DNA of 64,000 bases, taken from Elephas maximus indicus. Lineage: Eukaryota > Chordata > Mammalia > Proboscidea > Elephantidae. The position numbers and the translations under genes are program-made. Position 1 is the first letter of the stretch. Every line of letters begins with the position of its first letter. Shown here in pieces: positions 43,961 through 55,103 of this stretch. The notes under the pieces were generated by a model. That model saw only the letters and a list, made by a program, of their open reading frames with translations, was not told the DNA's origin and did no database searches. The DNA is taken from contig NC_064826.1 in the NCBI RefSeq assembly GCF_024166365.1, forward strand, positions 19,058,001 to 19,122,000. Reading direction: 5' to 3'.

Positions 43961-44148
43961 CACCAGCGCTCCTTGGAAACCCTATGGAGTAGTTCTACTC
44001 CATCCTAAAGGGTTGCTATGAGTCGGAATCCACTTGATGGCAGTGGGTTTGGAAACCCCGGTGGTGTAGTGATTAAGAGCTATGGCTGCTAACCAAAAGG
44101 TTGGCAGCTGAAATCCACCAAGCACTCCTTGGAAACTCTATGGGGGAG
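43961..44148 (+). mobile_element. Two adjacent AfroSINE pieces
   Basis: 43961-44050 is a SINE 3' half (ctccttggaaaccctatgga to 'cttgatggcagtgggtttgg'). 44051-44148 is a SINE head (ccccggtggtgtagtgatta) through the B box to 'ctccttggaaactctatggg'. A copy may have inserted into another's tail, or a head-to-tail dimer has lost its outer parts. Confidence 0.8.
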
Positions 44149-45860
44149 GCAAGGGTGGTGGGATCTAGTGTACACATGGAGGGATTGACTTTAGACAGGA
44201 GCTCGGATATCTTAGCTGGGAAGCAGTTAAAAAGGCAGAATATGTGGAGGCAGACACTGGTAGGTGGATGGAAGTGGTGGTGGGAGTCTGTGGAAGTCTT
44301 TCTTGATTATTTAAATTTTCTTATTAAAGTAGAAAGCAAAGTCATCGACTTACTTTGTAATTGAAGCGACTGAGACAGACTGTCTCGTCCATTTTGGTAG
44401 TATACTGGCCATTAAAGTAGCTATAGTAATGTCCTTGCAACAGGCAGTTTTGCCTTGTTGCCCGGGAGAACCTCCAACACGTATTCAACCCTAGTCAGAG
44501 GTTCACTGTGATTGTATTCAGTCTGGCCCCTAAGGCCCATTCCAATGTAGTTCCTATGGATAGAGGTGTTATTATTAGTTTTACAGTTGCAGAAAATAGA
44601 CCTACTTTCCCATTATCTCAGGTATTTGTGTAACTATACAAATAACGGCAGTGGTTTTTTTTTATACAAATAAAGCAAAAAATTTGGGAGGTGACGCTGA
44701 TGAGTCCAGTGGAGATAGATCCAAAAGAAAGCATTGGCCACTTCGATGGCAGCAAATAATTGCAATAAATGTTGTATTTGAGCTAAGTTGAAGACCTGCA
44801 CAACTGTCTCTGTGAGCCACCTTTGGCCAATCTTTTTAAGAAGCCATATGGGAGAATTAAAGGAATCAGTGGTAAGAAAATGGCCCTTGCTGGGGTCTTC
44901 TATGACTATCCGACCAGTTGCTGAATTTTCCTTTAAAACCGCAAGGCACTAGACATTGCCTTGTCATTTTGGGTCCCAGCAAGAACCATACAGCACACTC
45001 AAATTGGGTAAATAGAGGAGAGTTTAATAAAGTAACTATTTTCAAATGTGTGAGTATATGTTAGTCAAGGGATAGTTCCGCATCCCGGAGCCAGTAACTT
45101 GGGGCACCATTACCACTTCTAGACTTGAAGGAGCAGGGGAAGGTGCTTGGCAGCAGGTTACCAGAGCCTGAAGAGAGAGGGTTTTGTAGAGAAGGTCACT
45201 GACAGGTGTGATGTCCTTCAACTAAGGAATGAAGCCAGCCAGTTCATGGTAAGCCTTCCGGGAGGGAGCCAGGAAAGAAAAATACCAACATCTCACTCAC
45301 CTCCCTCTGAAGATCTCTTGTTACTTGCTTACGACTGGCCAAAACCAACTGGAAGCCAGAGAACAAGAGAGTCTTTTGACTAAGTCAGACTTTTGGGGAT
45401 GAAGAAGGACAGAGAAAGTTGGGAGTGGTTATGGAGGAACATCAGAAAATATTCAGCAAAATATCACTAATATTGGGGGACAGGAGGAATGCCAGTGGTC
45501 CTACTTTTTTGACTTGCTTTGATCATAGAACAAAAGATCGCCCCTACACTCAAAATAGGAGCTCTAGACCACATATTAAGGAAATCTAAGTTATATTTCC
45601 TAAGAAAAGCAATAACTATCAGGTGGTTGAGATGGACAACAACAGGCTTGTCCTTGAAAAACACTGGATTTTTCCAATTTAATCATTTTAATGCTCTTTT
45701 ATCCTTATTACAAAGCACAAAGCAATACGTTTTCTTGGTAGAACATTTAGAAATGTAGACAAACCAAACGGAGAAACTAAAGCTCTTGTAATCTCACACT
45801 CTAGTGACAATCACTGTGTTTTTTAAAGTTTCTTAATCATACCTTATGTGTGTGTTTATA
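44149..45860. other. Unassigned sequence, possibly LTR-derived in part
   Basis: 44149-44960 holds no recognisable gene. About 44960-45400 (gagtttaataaagtaactat; ggccaaaaccaactggaagc; agaaaatattcagcaaaata) resembles an old LTR-type repeat I cannot name, related in style to 54520-55140. Short frames are unsupported. Confidence 0.35.
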
Positions 45861-46085
45861 TTTCCTAAACATTTTATTTTGATATAAATTTAGACTGACA
45901 GAAAAGTTGCAAGAAAAGTACAAAAATTTTCCCTATATCCTTCACAATGATTCTTCAAATGTTAACCATTTATCACATTTGCTTTATTTATTGTACGTAT
46001 CACTCGCACATTATACACACACATGCACACACATACACACATACGTATCAGTGTTTTTTCCTGAACCATTTGAGAGTAAGCAGCT
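45861..46085 (-). mobile_element. Old L1 3' UTR fragment with CA microsatellite
   Basis: Minus-strand L1M UTR: 'agaaaagttgcaagaaaagt' and 'tcaaatgttaaccatttatc', followed by an 'acacacatgcacacacatac' run at about 46013-46045. Confidence 0.6.
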
Positions 46086-46551
46086 TTTAAAATTTAACAG
46101 AGGTGAGTTACGCCAATAACCTCTGAACCATTCAATATCTCTAACTATAACAGGCAATCCTTAAAATAAGAAATAAGAGAGAATAATAGTGATGACAGAA
46201 TCTTTATCAAGACATTTCCATCAGCTCAGAATAGACTTAGCTAGAAAATGGAGACCCTCAGACCTTTGTAAATGGCCTGGGGCCTGATTGCAATCCTGAG
46301 ACAGACCACGAAAGGTCCTGTGTGACAAATACTCAGCCACACTCATATTTATGGGGTGAGACTGTCTAAACTGGGCTAGCCTGAAAGATGCCAGATGTCA
46401 CCAGAGGGCTCAGAGACCTCAGAAAGTCACTTGGGAGAGGCTGCCTGGAGATGCTAAGACAGCCCGTGGATAGCCAGGCAAGTGACGCACCATTTCAAAG
46501 ATCTTGTTGCTTGGCATTGAATCTAATTTACAGCATAGCGTATCATTTTGG
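46086..46551. other. No gene seen
   Basis: Unique-looking sequence; no repeat recognised. Confidence 0.45.
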
Positions 46552-46730
46552 GGAGTCCCTGGGTGGTGCAAATGGTTAACTTGCTCAGCTACTAACCAGT
46601 GTACCCAGAAGCACCTCGGAAGAAAGGCCTGGCAATCTACTTCTGAAAAATCATCCGTTGAAAACTCAATGGAGCATGGTTCTACTCTGCAACACGTGGG
46701 GTCATCATGAGTCAAAATCAACTCAGCATT
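46552..46730 (+). mobile_element. AfroSINE, second subfamily
   Basis: Nearly full length: 'gtccctgggtggtgcaaatg', 'ctcggaagaaaggcctggca', 'tgaaaaatcatccgttgaaa' and 'gggtcatcatgagtcaaaat'. The B-box region is damaged (actaaccagtgtacccag), which would impair Pol III transcription. Confidence 0.9.
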
Positions 46731-47269
46731 AATTGGAAATACGGTTTCAGAGAAGCTAATTCCGGGCGTCCAATTGTAAGTGTTTGGCATAGAAGATAGA
46801 GGGAGCAGTTTTGAAACTAGTCATTCTAGTCAGAGTATAAACAACCTCCCCACATGGAATCAAGTGAAAAGCAAGGCCTTCTGTTACCTATCGGTACTGA
46901 TTTAAGCAGAATATTGTGTTGGGACTGGGTTAGATAATTTTTTCAGAGGTAGCACATCACCTGGAGCCTCAGCACAAAATGAAGCCAGATTGATGGTTTT
47001 CCAGAGTTGGGTCTGTCCCCGAGGTGTGCAGTTGAGGTTATCAGATTGTCCATACTTTAAAAGCCAAAGGCAAGGGGCTTAGCAACAGGGTCAAAGTGCT
47101 ACAAGAACGACATCGAGCTGGGTCTCAGTAGACACTGAGCCAAGCAATACCAGCCCAGGCTCACCACGAAGAAGGGCCGTGCCCCACCTGATGCCAACTT
47201 GGCCCTGTTTTAAAAAAGAAATTGCATTATTTTCCGTTTAAACTGAGACTTCCCAGTTTCAACTAATTT
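46731..47269. other. No gene seen
   Basis: Unique-looking sequence; no repeat or coding region recognised. Confidence 0.45.
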
Positions 47270-47282
47270 AAGAGATTGTTTT

Positions 47283-47502
47283 CACTTGAGACTATGTTGG
47301 CATCTCCTGCCTGGAGGGGAGATGAGAGGGTGGAGGGGGTTAGAAGCTGGCGAAATGGACACAAAAAAAGAGAGTAGGGTGTCTCATTAGGGGGAGAGTA
47401 ATTGGGAGCGTGTAGCAGGGTGTATGTGGGTTTTTGTGTGAGAGGCTGACCTGATTTGTAAACTTTCACTTAAAGTGCAATAAAAATTATTAAAAAAAAA
47501 AA
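47283..47502 (+). mobile_element. L1 3' end, 5'-truncated, with TSD
   Basis: Plus-oriented 220-base L1 3' UTR: 'gcatctcctgcctggagggg', 'gtgtctcattagggggagag', 'ctgatttgtaaactttcact', then 'cacttaaagtgcaataaaaa' and a poly-A run of 13. The duplication 'aagagattgtttt' is at 47270-47282 and 47503-47515, identical. Confidence 0.95.
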
Positions 47503-47515
47503 AAGAGATTGTTTT

Positions 47516-48152
47516 ACACAAAGAAAAAGGCTCATTTTAATATAGTAATTCCTCGGGAAATGAGTTTCCTGAGGATTCTTATAAATTCCTACAAGGAATC
47601 CTGGCACTTGGTACTCCAGGTGAATGTCTTCTTCACCACAGGACTTGATGTCCGCTCTATGCTTCCTGAGAGCAGGAGAAAATAATGGAGGAGGGATGGC
47701 ATGGTGGGGGCTAACAAGGAAGAGAGGAAGCCAGGACCACTGCCTCCTCTCCAAGAGTCCAGTTCCTGGGAGGAACAGCATATTGATACTTCAAATACCT
47801 ATGGGCTCAAGTGTCAGCTGCAGAGATGGATGAGACTGGGGACTACCATCTTGGTGGGACTTCCACAGTGGGAGAAGATTCACACACATAAAAGGAATGT
47901 GACGAGAGGTCCCCAGCTGGAATTAGCCAGGTGGAGAGCTGCCTGAGAGTGAAGACTGGTATGAGGAGCCCAAAATGGCCAGGATGTAGTCTTAGCTCCC
48001 GGCGCAGTGGAACCATTGTAGATACGGAAGCATCGCTTCCTTTGGTATTAAGAGCTTTAACCATGCAAAGCCCGGAGTGGTGGGGAGGGGAAACACAAAT
48101 CAACGAGCGGACCATTAGATGTGATATGAAAACACCACTCCAGAAGTCACCC
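47516..48152. other. No gene seen
   Basis: Unique-looking sequence. Overlapping frames on both strands (47470-47781, 47701-47946, 47843-48115) show no recognisable domain. Confidence 0.45.
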
Positions 48153-48215
48153 TGTTGGTGGTGTTAATCGGCTTCAACTCATGGTGACCTTTTGTGTAAC
48201 AGAACAAAACACTGC
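48153..48215 (-). mobile_element. RTE-type LINE, short 3' terminal fragment
   Basis: 'ttggtggtgttaatcggctt', 'caactcatggtgacctttt' and 'aacagaacaaaacactgct' match the RTE 3' end in reverse. About 60 bases. Confidence 0.7.
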
Positions 48216-49509
48216 TTGTCAATAAGCAGAGTCGAAGTCAAGGTAATAAGAATCTGGTTCTCACCTGGAATACACTGAGTTTTTTTTGGAAAAAAAATAT
48301 TATAATGGTAAATCATATTTGCCTTCATATACTTCAGGGAGAAGCCATATCATTTCAGGAAAAAAAGATACAGATGAGTTCCCCCATAATGTCCTAGACT
48401 CATTCTGTTGTACTGCTGCCTGGCCGCCTTTTGGTGGATCTCGTTTCCTTCGAGTCCTATCTCCATACATGACCTGGACCCATTCCTCATGGCATGTGCT
48501 AGCCATGCTTCAACTACAAGACCTATGTCAACTTGGAACTCACAGAATAATGCCGAAAGGATCTCTGATAATTTTTCTGACCTTCTTCTCTTATTAGCCT
48601 GTCTAAATTTTCTGTAACCATCTTGAGTAGCCATCTAGAGAAAGTCCCCCAATTGTTCTAATGAAGGACTTTCTATCTGTCACCATCAGAGGGCGACTTT
48701 CAATAATTTCCTGGATCTAGGCTCCTGCTTGGGGTATGATTCCAAATTGCTCCCTAATATCATTCCTTTCCTCTGCAATTAAATGTCTTTGGGACAAAGT
48801 TATTTTCCCAGACTTACTATCATCAAAAACACTCCCACAACCCTTGTCCTCAAATGTAAAAGCAGTTAGGTCCAGGTATAAAATGGACGGACACTTGTTT
48901 TTCTTTTGTTTAAGATTATTTTTGACATTTCATATCTCATGTCTTCCCCTGAGTGGCAGTCTGTCTTCATTCATCGGCTGATATATCCCTAGTTTGCCTT
49001 CCGTCATTTCTAAAGCTAATATTCCCCAGTCATAGTTCTTTGTTCACTTGAAACTCCCATTAGATTGATCTTGTGTGCTGACCAAGGCCCTCCCGCCTGA
49101 TTCTGGGCCAGTGTGATTCCTTAAGTAAAACATTCCAGACTTAAGCTTGCCATAGTGATTTTTCAGCCTTTAGATTGGTACTCTTTTATTCTCCTTGTGA
49201 GAAGAGGTCTTCTTTCTCTTTCTCTTTATCTCTCTTTATCTTTATAGGCATTTGCTATATTGCTGTGGTATTCATGCCAGGGCCAAACTGAGAGCACAGA
49301 AGCTATACAGATAAACCATATAAATCCTTTGATAGTGGTTCCACCCTGATTTCTTCTTGGACCTAGTATTTCTTCTTTAAGAACAAGATAAAAAGGAGGG
49401 AAATTTGAGATGGCTATCTAGTACCACCGATAATGCTTAGCACTAAAAAATAAAAAATCTCACAGATGCTTCATGGAAACTTACTTTTTGTCAGTTGAGT
49501 TTTCAGTCA
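48216..49509. other. Unassigned sequence
   Basis: No repeat named with confidence. A 94-codon minus frame at 48350-48634 overlaps 68- and 103-codon frames in other phases. Its composition is not random-looking, but I recognise no family; a decayed retroviral gag is possible. A CTTT-rich run lies at 49208-49245. Confidence 0.3.
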
Positions 49510-49530
49510 CTCAATCAACAAATATTTATT

Positions 49531-50109
49531 TTATTTTTATTATTGTACTTTAGATGAAGGTTTACAGAACAAACTAGCTTCTCATTAAACCCTTAGTACA
49601 CATATTGTTTTGTGACATTAGTTACCAACCCCATGACATGTCAACACTCTCCCTTCTCAACCTTGGGTTCCCTATTTACCAGCTTTCCTGTCGCCTCCTG
49701 CCTTCTAGTCCTTGCCCCTGGTCTGGTATGGGCCTGTCTAATCTTTGGCTGAAGGGCAAACCTCAGGAATGACTTCATTACTGAGCTAAAAGAGTGTCCA
49801 GGGGCCATACTATCAGGGTTTCTCCAGTCTCTGTCAGGCCGGTGAGTCTGGTCTTTTTTTTGTGAGTTAGAATTTTGCTCTACATTTTTCTCCAGCCCTG
49901 CCTGTGACCCTCTATTGTGATCCCTGTCGGAGCAGTCAGTGGTGGTAGCCGGACACCATCTAATACTAGACTCAGTCTGTGGAGGCTGTGCTAGTTGTGG
50001 TCCATTAGGCCTTTGGACTAACCTTTCGCTTGGGTCTTTAGTTTTCTTCATTCTCCCTTGCTTCTGACGGGGTGAGATCAGTGGAGTGTATTACATGGCT
50101 GCTCACAGG
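49531..50109 (-). mobile_element. Older L1 3' UTR, left part, split by a younger L1
   Basis: Reverse copy starting from the A-tail complement, then 'actttagatgaaggtttaca', 'ccatgacatgtcaacactct' and 'ttcattactgagctaaaaga', up to 'tgctcacagg'. It resumes at 52125. Its outer duplication 'aacaaatatttatt' is at 49517-49530 and 52301-52314, identical over 14 bases. Confidence 0.9.
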
Positions 50110-52114
50110 GTTTTTTTTCTTTTGTTTTGTTTTTGACTTTACTACTGTAGTTATATACATATATTTAATTTTTATTGGGCTTTAATGAAAGTTTACAAAC
50201 CAAGTCAGTCTCTTACACAAAAACTTACATACAAAAAAAAAAAAAAAACACCTTGCTACATACTCCCAATTGCCCTCCCCCTAGTGAGACAGCCTGCTCC
50301 CTCTCCTCTCTCTCTTTTCATGTCCACTTCGCCGGCTTCTAACCTCTACCCTCTCATCTCCCCTCCAGGCAGGAGATGCCAACATAGTCTCAAGGGTCCA
50401 CCTGATCCAAGAAGCTCACTCCTTACTAATATCCGTCTTCAACCCATTGTCCAGTCCAATGCCTGTCTGAAGAGTTGGCTTTGTGAATGGTTCCTGTCCT
50501 GGGCCAACAGAAGGTCTGGAGGCCATGACCACTGGGGTCCTTCTAGTCTCAGTCAAACCATTAAGTCTGGTCTTTTTATGAGAATTTGGGGTCTGCATCC
50601 CACTGATCTCCTGCTCCCTCAGGGGTTCTCTGTTGTGCTCCCTGTCAGGGCAGTCATCAGTTGTAGCCAGGCACCATCTAGTTCTTCTGGTCTCATGCTG
50701 ATGTAGTCTCTGGTTTATGTAGCCTTTTCTGTCTCTTGGGCTCATAATTACCTTGTGTCCTTGGTGTTCTTCCTTCTCCTTTGATCCAGGTGGGTCGAGA
50801 TCAATTGATGCATCTTAGATGGCCACTTGCCAGCGTTTAAGACCCAGACGCCACTCTCCAAAGTGGGATGCAGAATGTTTTATTAATAGATTTCATTATG
50901 CCAGTTGACTTAGATATCCCCTGAAACCATGGTCCCCAAATCCCCGCCCCTGCCACGCTGGCCTTCGAAGCATTCAGTTTATTCAGGAAACTTCTTTGCT
51001 TTTGGTTTAGTCCAGTTGTGCTGACCTCGCCTGTATTGTGTGTTGTCTTTCTCATCACCTAAAGTAGTTCTTATCTACTATCTAATTAGTGAATACCCCT
51101 TTCCCATCCTCCCTCCCCCCTCTCGTAACCATCAAAGAATATTTTCTTCTCTGTTTATTTCTCGAATTCTTAAAATAGTGGTCTTATACAATATTTGTCC
51201 TTTTGCAACTGACTAATTTCACTCAGCATAATGCCTTCCAGATTCCTCCATGTTATGAAATGTTTCACAGATTCATCACTGTCCATTATGGATGTGTAGT
51301 ATTCCATTGTGTGAATATACCACAATTTATGTATCCATTCATCCGTTGATGGGCACCTTGGTTGCTTCCATTTTTTGCTATTGTAGACAGTGCTACAATG
51401 AACATGGGGGTGCATATATCTGTTTGTGTAAAGGCTCTTACTTCCCTAGGATATATTCCAAGGAGTGGGATTACTGGATCGTAAGGTAGTTCTATTTCTA
51501 GTTTTTACAGAAGCGCCAAATCGATTTCCAAAGTGGTTGTACCATTTGACATTCCAACCAGCAGTGTATAATTGTTCCAATCTCTCCACAGCCTCTCCAA
51601 CATTTATTCTTTTGTGTTTTTTGGATTAATGCCAGCCTTGTTGGAGTGAGATGAAATCTCATTGTAGTTTTGATTTGCATTTCTCTAATGGCTAATGACC
51701 GTGAGCATTTCCTCATGTACCTGTTAGCTACCTGAATGTCTTCTTCAATGAACTGTCTGTTCATATCTTTTGACCATTTTTTTATTGGGTTATTTGACCT
51801 TTTGTAGTTGAGTTTTTGCAGTATCATGTAGATTTTAGAGATCAGGCGCTGATCAGAAATGCCATAGCTAAAAACTTTTTCCCAGTCTCTAGGTAATCTT
51901 TTTACTCTTTTGCTGAAGTCTTTGGATGAGCATAGGTGTTTGATTTTTAGGAGCTTCCAGTTATCTAGCTCTTCTTCTGCATTGTTAGTAATGTTTTGTA
52001 CACTGTTTATGCCATGTATTAGGGCTCCTAACATTGTCCCTATTTTTAATTCCATGATCTTCATCATTTTAGATTTTATATTTAGGTCTTTGATCCATTT
52101 TGAGCTCATTTTTG
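50110..52114 (-). pseudogene. Younger L1, 5'-truncated, inside the older L1
   Basis: Minus-strand L1 of about 2.0 kb. The 3' UTR (50158-51169) starts 'attgggctttaatgaaagtt'. The ORF2 C-terminus lies at 51170-51415 (LWYIHTMEYYTSIMDS). A 207-codon open stretch (51498-52121) upstream carries the C-terminal region, with RPTRLALIQ-like and CHWECK-like segments (GCGEIGTIIHCWLECQMVQP). No RT or endonuclease is present. Flanked by 'tgctcacagg' at 50100-50109 and 52115-52124. Confidence 0.9.
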
Positions 52115-52300
52115 TGCTCACAGGTTTTTAAGACCCCGGATGCTACTCACTAAAGTAGAATGTAGAACATTTTCTTTATAAACTATGTTATGCCAACTGT
52201 TCTAGATGTTCCCCAAGACCCTGGTCCCCACAGCTCTCGGCCCAGTAATTTGGCCTCTCAGGGAGTTTGGATGTGTCTATGGAGCTCCGACCTTGCCTTA
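52115..52300 (-). mobile_element. Older L1 3' UTR, right part
   Basis: Continues the family sequence exactly where the left part stopped: 'aagaccccggatgctactca' and 'ttatgccaactgttctagat', matching 56940-57110. It ends at its 5' truncation beside the outer duplication at 52301. Confidence 0.9.
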
Positions 52301-52456
52301 AACAAATATTTATTGATAGTGTGTCAAGTACTATTGTTCTAGGAACTGGGAGTAGAGTAGGAATCCAAGCATAGCAAAGTCCTTGCCACATTGTAGTGTA
52401 CGTTGTAGTGAGGGAGATGGAAAATAAATTAACAAATATATAAATTTAGGTAGAGC

Positions 52457-52505
52457 TATAGGGTCACTATGAGTCAGAATCAACTCGATGGCAGGAGGTT
52501 TGTGT
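52457..52505 (+). mobile_element. AfroSINE 3' tail fragment
   Basis: Only 'tatagggtcactatgagtca', 'gaatcaactcgatggcag' and a 'gaggtttgtgttttta' tail remain. A very short 5'-truncated insertion. Confidence 0.75.
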
Positions 52506-52539
52506 TTTTAGGGGGTTTAAGGGCTGTGAAGAATGTCGT

Positions 52540-52764
52540 TGATGTTGTTACTGGATGCCGTTGAGTTGATTCTGACTCATAGCGACCCCATGTGACAGAG
52601 TAGAACTGCCCAATAGTATTTTCTTGACTGTAATCTGTACAGAAGCAGTTTACCAGGTCTTTCTCCTGCAGAGGCACTGGGTGGGGGGGGTGCGGTGGAG
52701 GGAGTTCCAACCACCAACACTTTGGTTGCAGCCAATCACTTAACCATTTGCACCACTAGGGCTC
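52540..52764 (-). mobile_element. AfroSINE, long form
   Basis: Reverse copy: 'tgttactggatgccgttgag', the long-form middle 'cttgactgtaatctgtacag', an internal G run (52681-52690) and the head complement 'tttgcaccactagggctcct'. Confidence 0.9.
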
Positions 52765-53477
52765 CTTTAGGCCTATGAAGAGTAAAGTATAACAAAGAGT
52801 TAGATGGGTTTGAGTGCGTATTTGGGGCAACTAAGGAAGACCTTTCTTATAAGGTGACATATGAGCAGAAAAATGAATGATGTGAAGAAGCAAGCCACAG
52901 GAAGTCCCTGAAGAAGACTGCTCCAGGTGAAAAGAATACAATAAACAGGAGCGCTGAAATGGGAATGAGTTTAGAACTTTCAAGGAAGAGAGCAAGAAGT
53001 TCAAGATGGCTAGAGTCACCAACAGGGTGGAGAGACGAGTGGGAGATGAAGGTGGGGAGGGGACAGGGGAAAGTCACACAGGACCTTGTCTAATATGGTG
53101 AGGAGCTTGAATTTTATTCTCAATGGGATAGGAAGGTATTGACACCTTCGAACAGGAAAATATTGTGATCTTTTTTGCATTAAAAAAATCTGTCTATAAC
53201 AGAATGTTCTATAGTCAATTTCTAGGGTGTCTCTTAGCTATAAAGCAGTTCAGATGATCTTCGTATAATCCCTGGACAAAACTCTCCTGTGATGTGATGA
53301 AAACTATCTGCACATAAGGGAGATGAGAATGATTAAATGTGAGTTGAGTTTTGTTGTATTATATCAAGATCATGAATACTTAAAGAAATAAAATCGTTTT
53401 ATGTTGGGGGAAAACAAAAAAAGGATCTCTCTACAGAGCTACATTTGCTCCTTTCCTTTCTCCTATGTGCCTTTTCT

Positions 53478-53636
53478 GGAACTCCGCTGGCGCAATGGTT
53501 AAGAGCTCAGCTGCTAACCAAAAGGTCAGCAGTTCGAATCCACCAGCCACTCCTTGGAAACCCTGTGGGGCTGTTCTACTCTGTCCTATAGGATCACTAT
53601 GAGTCGGAATCGACTTGAGGGCACCAGGTTTGTTTC
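53478..53636 (+). mobile_element. AfroSINE with perfect 13-bp TSD
   Basis: Complete short-form copy with a good A box (tggcgcaatggttaag) and B box (agttcgaatcc). The duplication 'atgtgccttttct' is at 53465-53477 and 53637-53649, identical. Confidence 0.95.
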
Positions 53637-53889
53637 ATGTGCCTTTTCTACTGTCTCTTGACTTGACTAGGTGTTAGTAAAAGCCTACATGAAGTAGGCC
53701 TGCTTGCATGCTCAGGGAGTGGCATACTTTGGCCACCATTCGTACCTTCTCCTGAGGGCTGGTAAAGACCATTCAAAACTAGTTCTTAGGTCTACCATTT
53801 CTTAAGGAAAACGGAACTGATAAGAACTGTCAACATGCTGTCTAATCTCTGCCTGATATATTGTCCACTCCCCAACATTAAATCAAAAT

Positions 53890-54242
53890 CAAAAGCCAGT
53901 TACCATTGAGTCAATTCCAGCCCATAGTGATCCCACATGTGTCAGAGTAGAACTGTACCTTACAGGGTTTTCTGTGGCTGATGTTTTAGAAATAATAAGC
54001 GTTTGGCTGCCAACCAAAAGGCCGGCAGTTTGAATTCACCAGCCACTCTTTGGAAACCCTATGGGGCAGTTCTACTCTGTCCTATATGGTCACTACGAGT
54101 TAGAATAGACTCAGCGGCAACGGGTTTGGTTTGTTTTTAATCGCCAGGCATTTCTTCCAAGTCACTTCCAGGTGGACCTCAAACTGCCAAACATTTGAGT
54201 TAGCAGCTGAGTGTGTTAACTATTTGCACTACGCAGGGATTC
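53890..54242 (-). mobile_element. AfroSINE, second subfamily, split by another AfroSINE
   Basis: The left half (53890-53995) runs 'gagtcaattccagcccatag' to 'ttctgtggctgatgttttag'. The right half (54140-54242) runs 'gccaggcatttcttccaagt' to the head complement 'tttgcactacgcagggattc'. The two join in family order across the insert. Confidence 0.9.
53996..54139 (+). mobile_element. AfroSINE inserted into another AfroSINE
   Basis: Plus-oriented, head truncated (gtttggctgccaaccaaaag), complete to 'gactcagcggcaacgggttt' and a 'ggtttgtttttaa' tail. It is in the opposite orientation to the host SINE. Confidence 0.9.
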
Positions 54243-54292
54243 CTGGTACATAGTAGGTATTCAATAGATATTTGTTGAATGAACACATACAT
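54243..54292 (+). mobile_element. L2 LINE 3' terminal scrap
   Basis: 'ggtacatagtaggtattcaa' and 'atatttgttgaatgaacaca' are the L2 terminus; about 50 bases. Confidence 0.7.
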
Positions 54293-54865
54293 TAATAAAT
54301 ATAAGTCTGAGACTCTTGTGATTTGCAATCCTGGCCTGTAGCCCTGGCTGAGCAGAGGATAATAAAAAAACAAGCTATGGCAACAAACACAAGACTATTT
54401 TTCCGTGCTCCAAATACCCACACACCAAAGTTCTCCTGGTTCCAAGGAAACCTTCCCTGGCCTTATCATGAATGTGCTCTCTTTGCATTAAAATCCAATC
54501 AGCAAAATATAGCAACCCCACTAGGTATTTCAAATACAAGGGATTTAATTCAGAAAACTGATTACGCAGGAGTTGGAAGGTTGAAAGAGTGGGAAAAAGA
54601 TGACAGTGAAGTAGCACAAAAATGGTAACTGCAGGAAGCAGCTGCCCCCTTTGGACTAGGGGAGCAGAGGACAGAGGTAGGGTTACCAGAGCCGGTGCTT
54701 AGACAGCTAAGCGGGTTCTGTGCGAGCTGGGAGATAGCACAGGTGGGGCCAGTTGCTTCTGCTAGAGGGATGCTGACTGGAAACCAGGAGGGACCTTTTC
54801 TCCCCCCCTCATCTTCCAATCTCCCTCTAGTTCCTCCTTTTGGCAGAACCTAGTAGGAAGCCCAA
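54293..54865. other. Unassigned, possibly an old LTR-type repeat
   Basis: 'aagggatttaattcagaaaa', 'ccagttgcttctgctagagg' and 'ttttggcagaacctagtagg' resemble an old repeat known from other mammals, name uncertain. It continues beyond the SINE at 55104-55140. No coding region. Confidence 0.35.
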
Positions 54866-55090
54866 GAAGGAACCCTGGTGTTACAGTGGTTAAGCACTCA
54901 GCAGCCACTAAAATGTTGGCAGCCCGAACCCTAGGACCCACTAGCCACTCCGTGGCAGAAAGAGGTGGCAGTCTGCCTCTGTAAAGACTACAACCTTGGA
55001 AACTCTACGGGGCAGTTCTACTCTGTCCTATACGGTCGCTATAAGTTGGAATCGACTTACAGCAATGGGTTTAGGCTTTTTTTTTTTTTA
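54866..55090 (+). mobile_element. AfroSINE, long form, with TSD
   Basis: Head 'aaccctggtgttacagtggt', a duplicated-looking 'ccctaggaccc' near the B box, long-form middle, tail and a T run. Flanked by 'agtaggaagccca' (54852-54864) and 'agcaggaagccca' (55091-55103), one difference. Confidence 0.9.
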
Positions 55091-55103
55091 AGCAGGAAGC
55101 CCA

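Larger units (their letters stand above)
52301..53170 (+). repeat. Long ancient noncoding repeat, copy 4
   Basis: Starts 'tattgatagtgtgtcaagta' and 'ggaactgggagtagagtagg', then 'aaggaagacctttcttataa', 'acaggaccttgtctaatatg' and 'gaattttattctcaatggga'. Same family as 41846. SINE pieces interrupt it at 52457 and 52540. Its first bases lie left of the L1 at 49510-49530. Confidence 0.6.
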
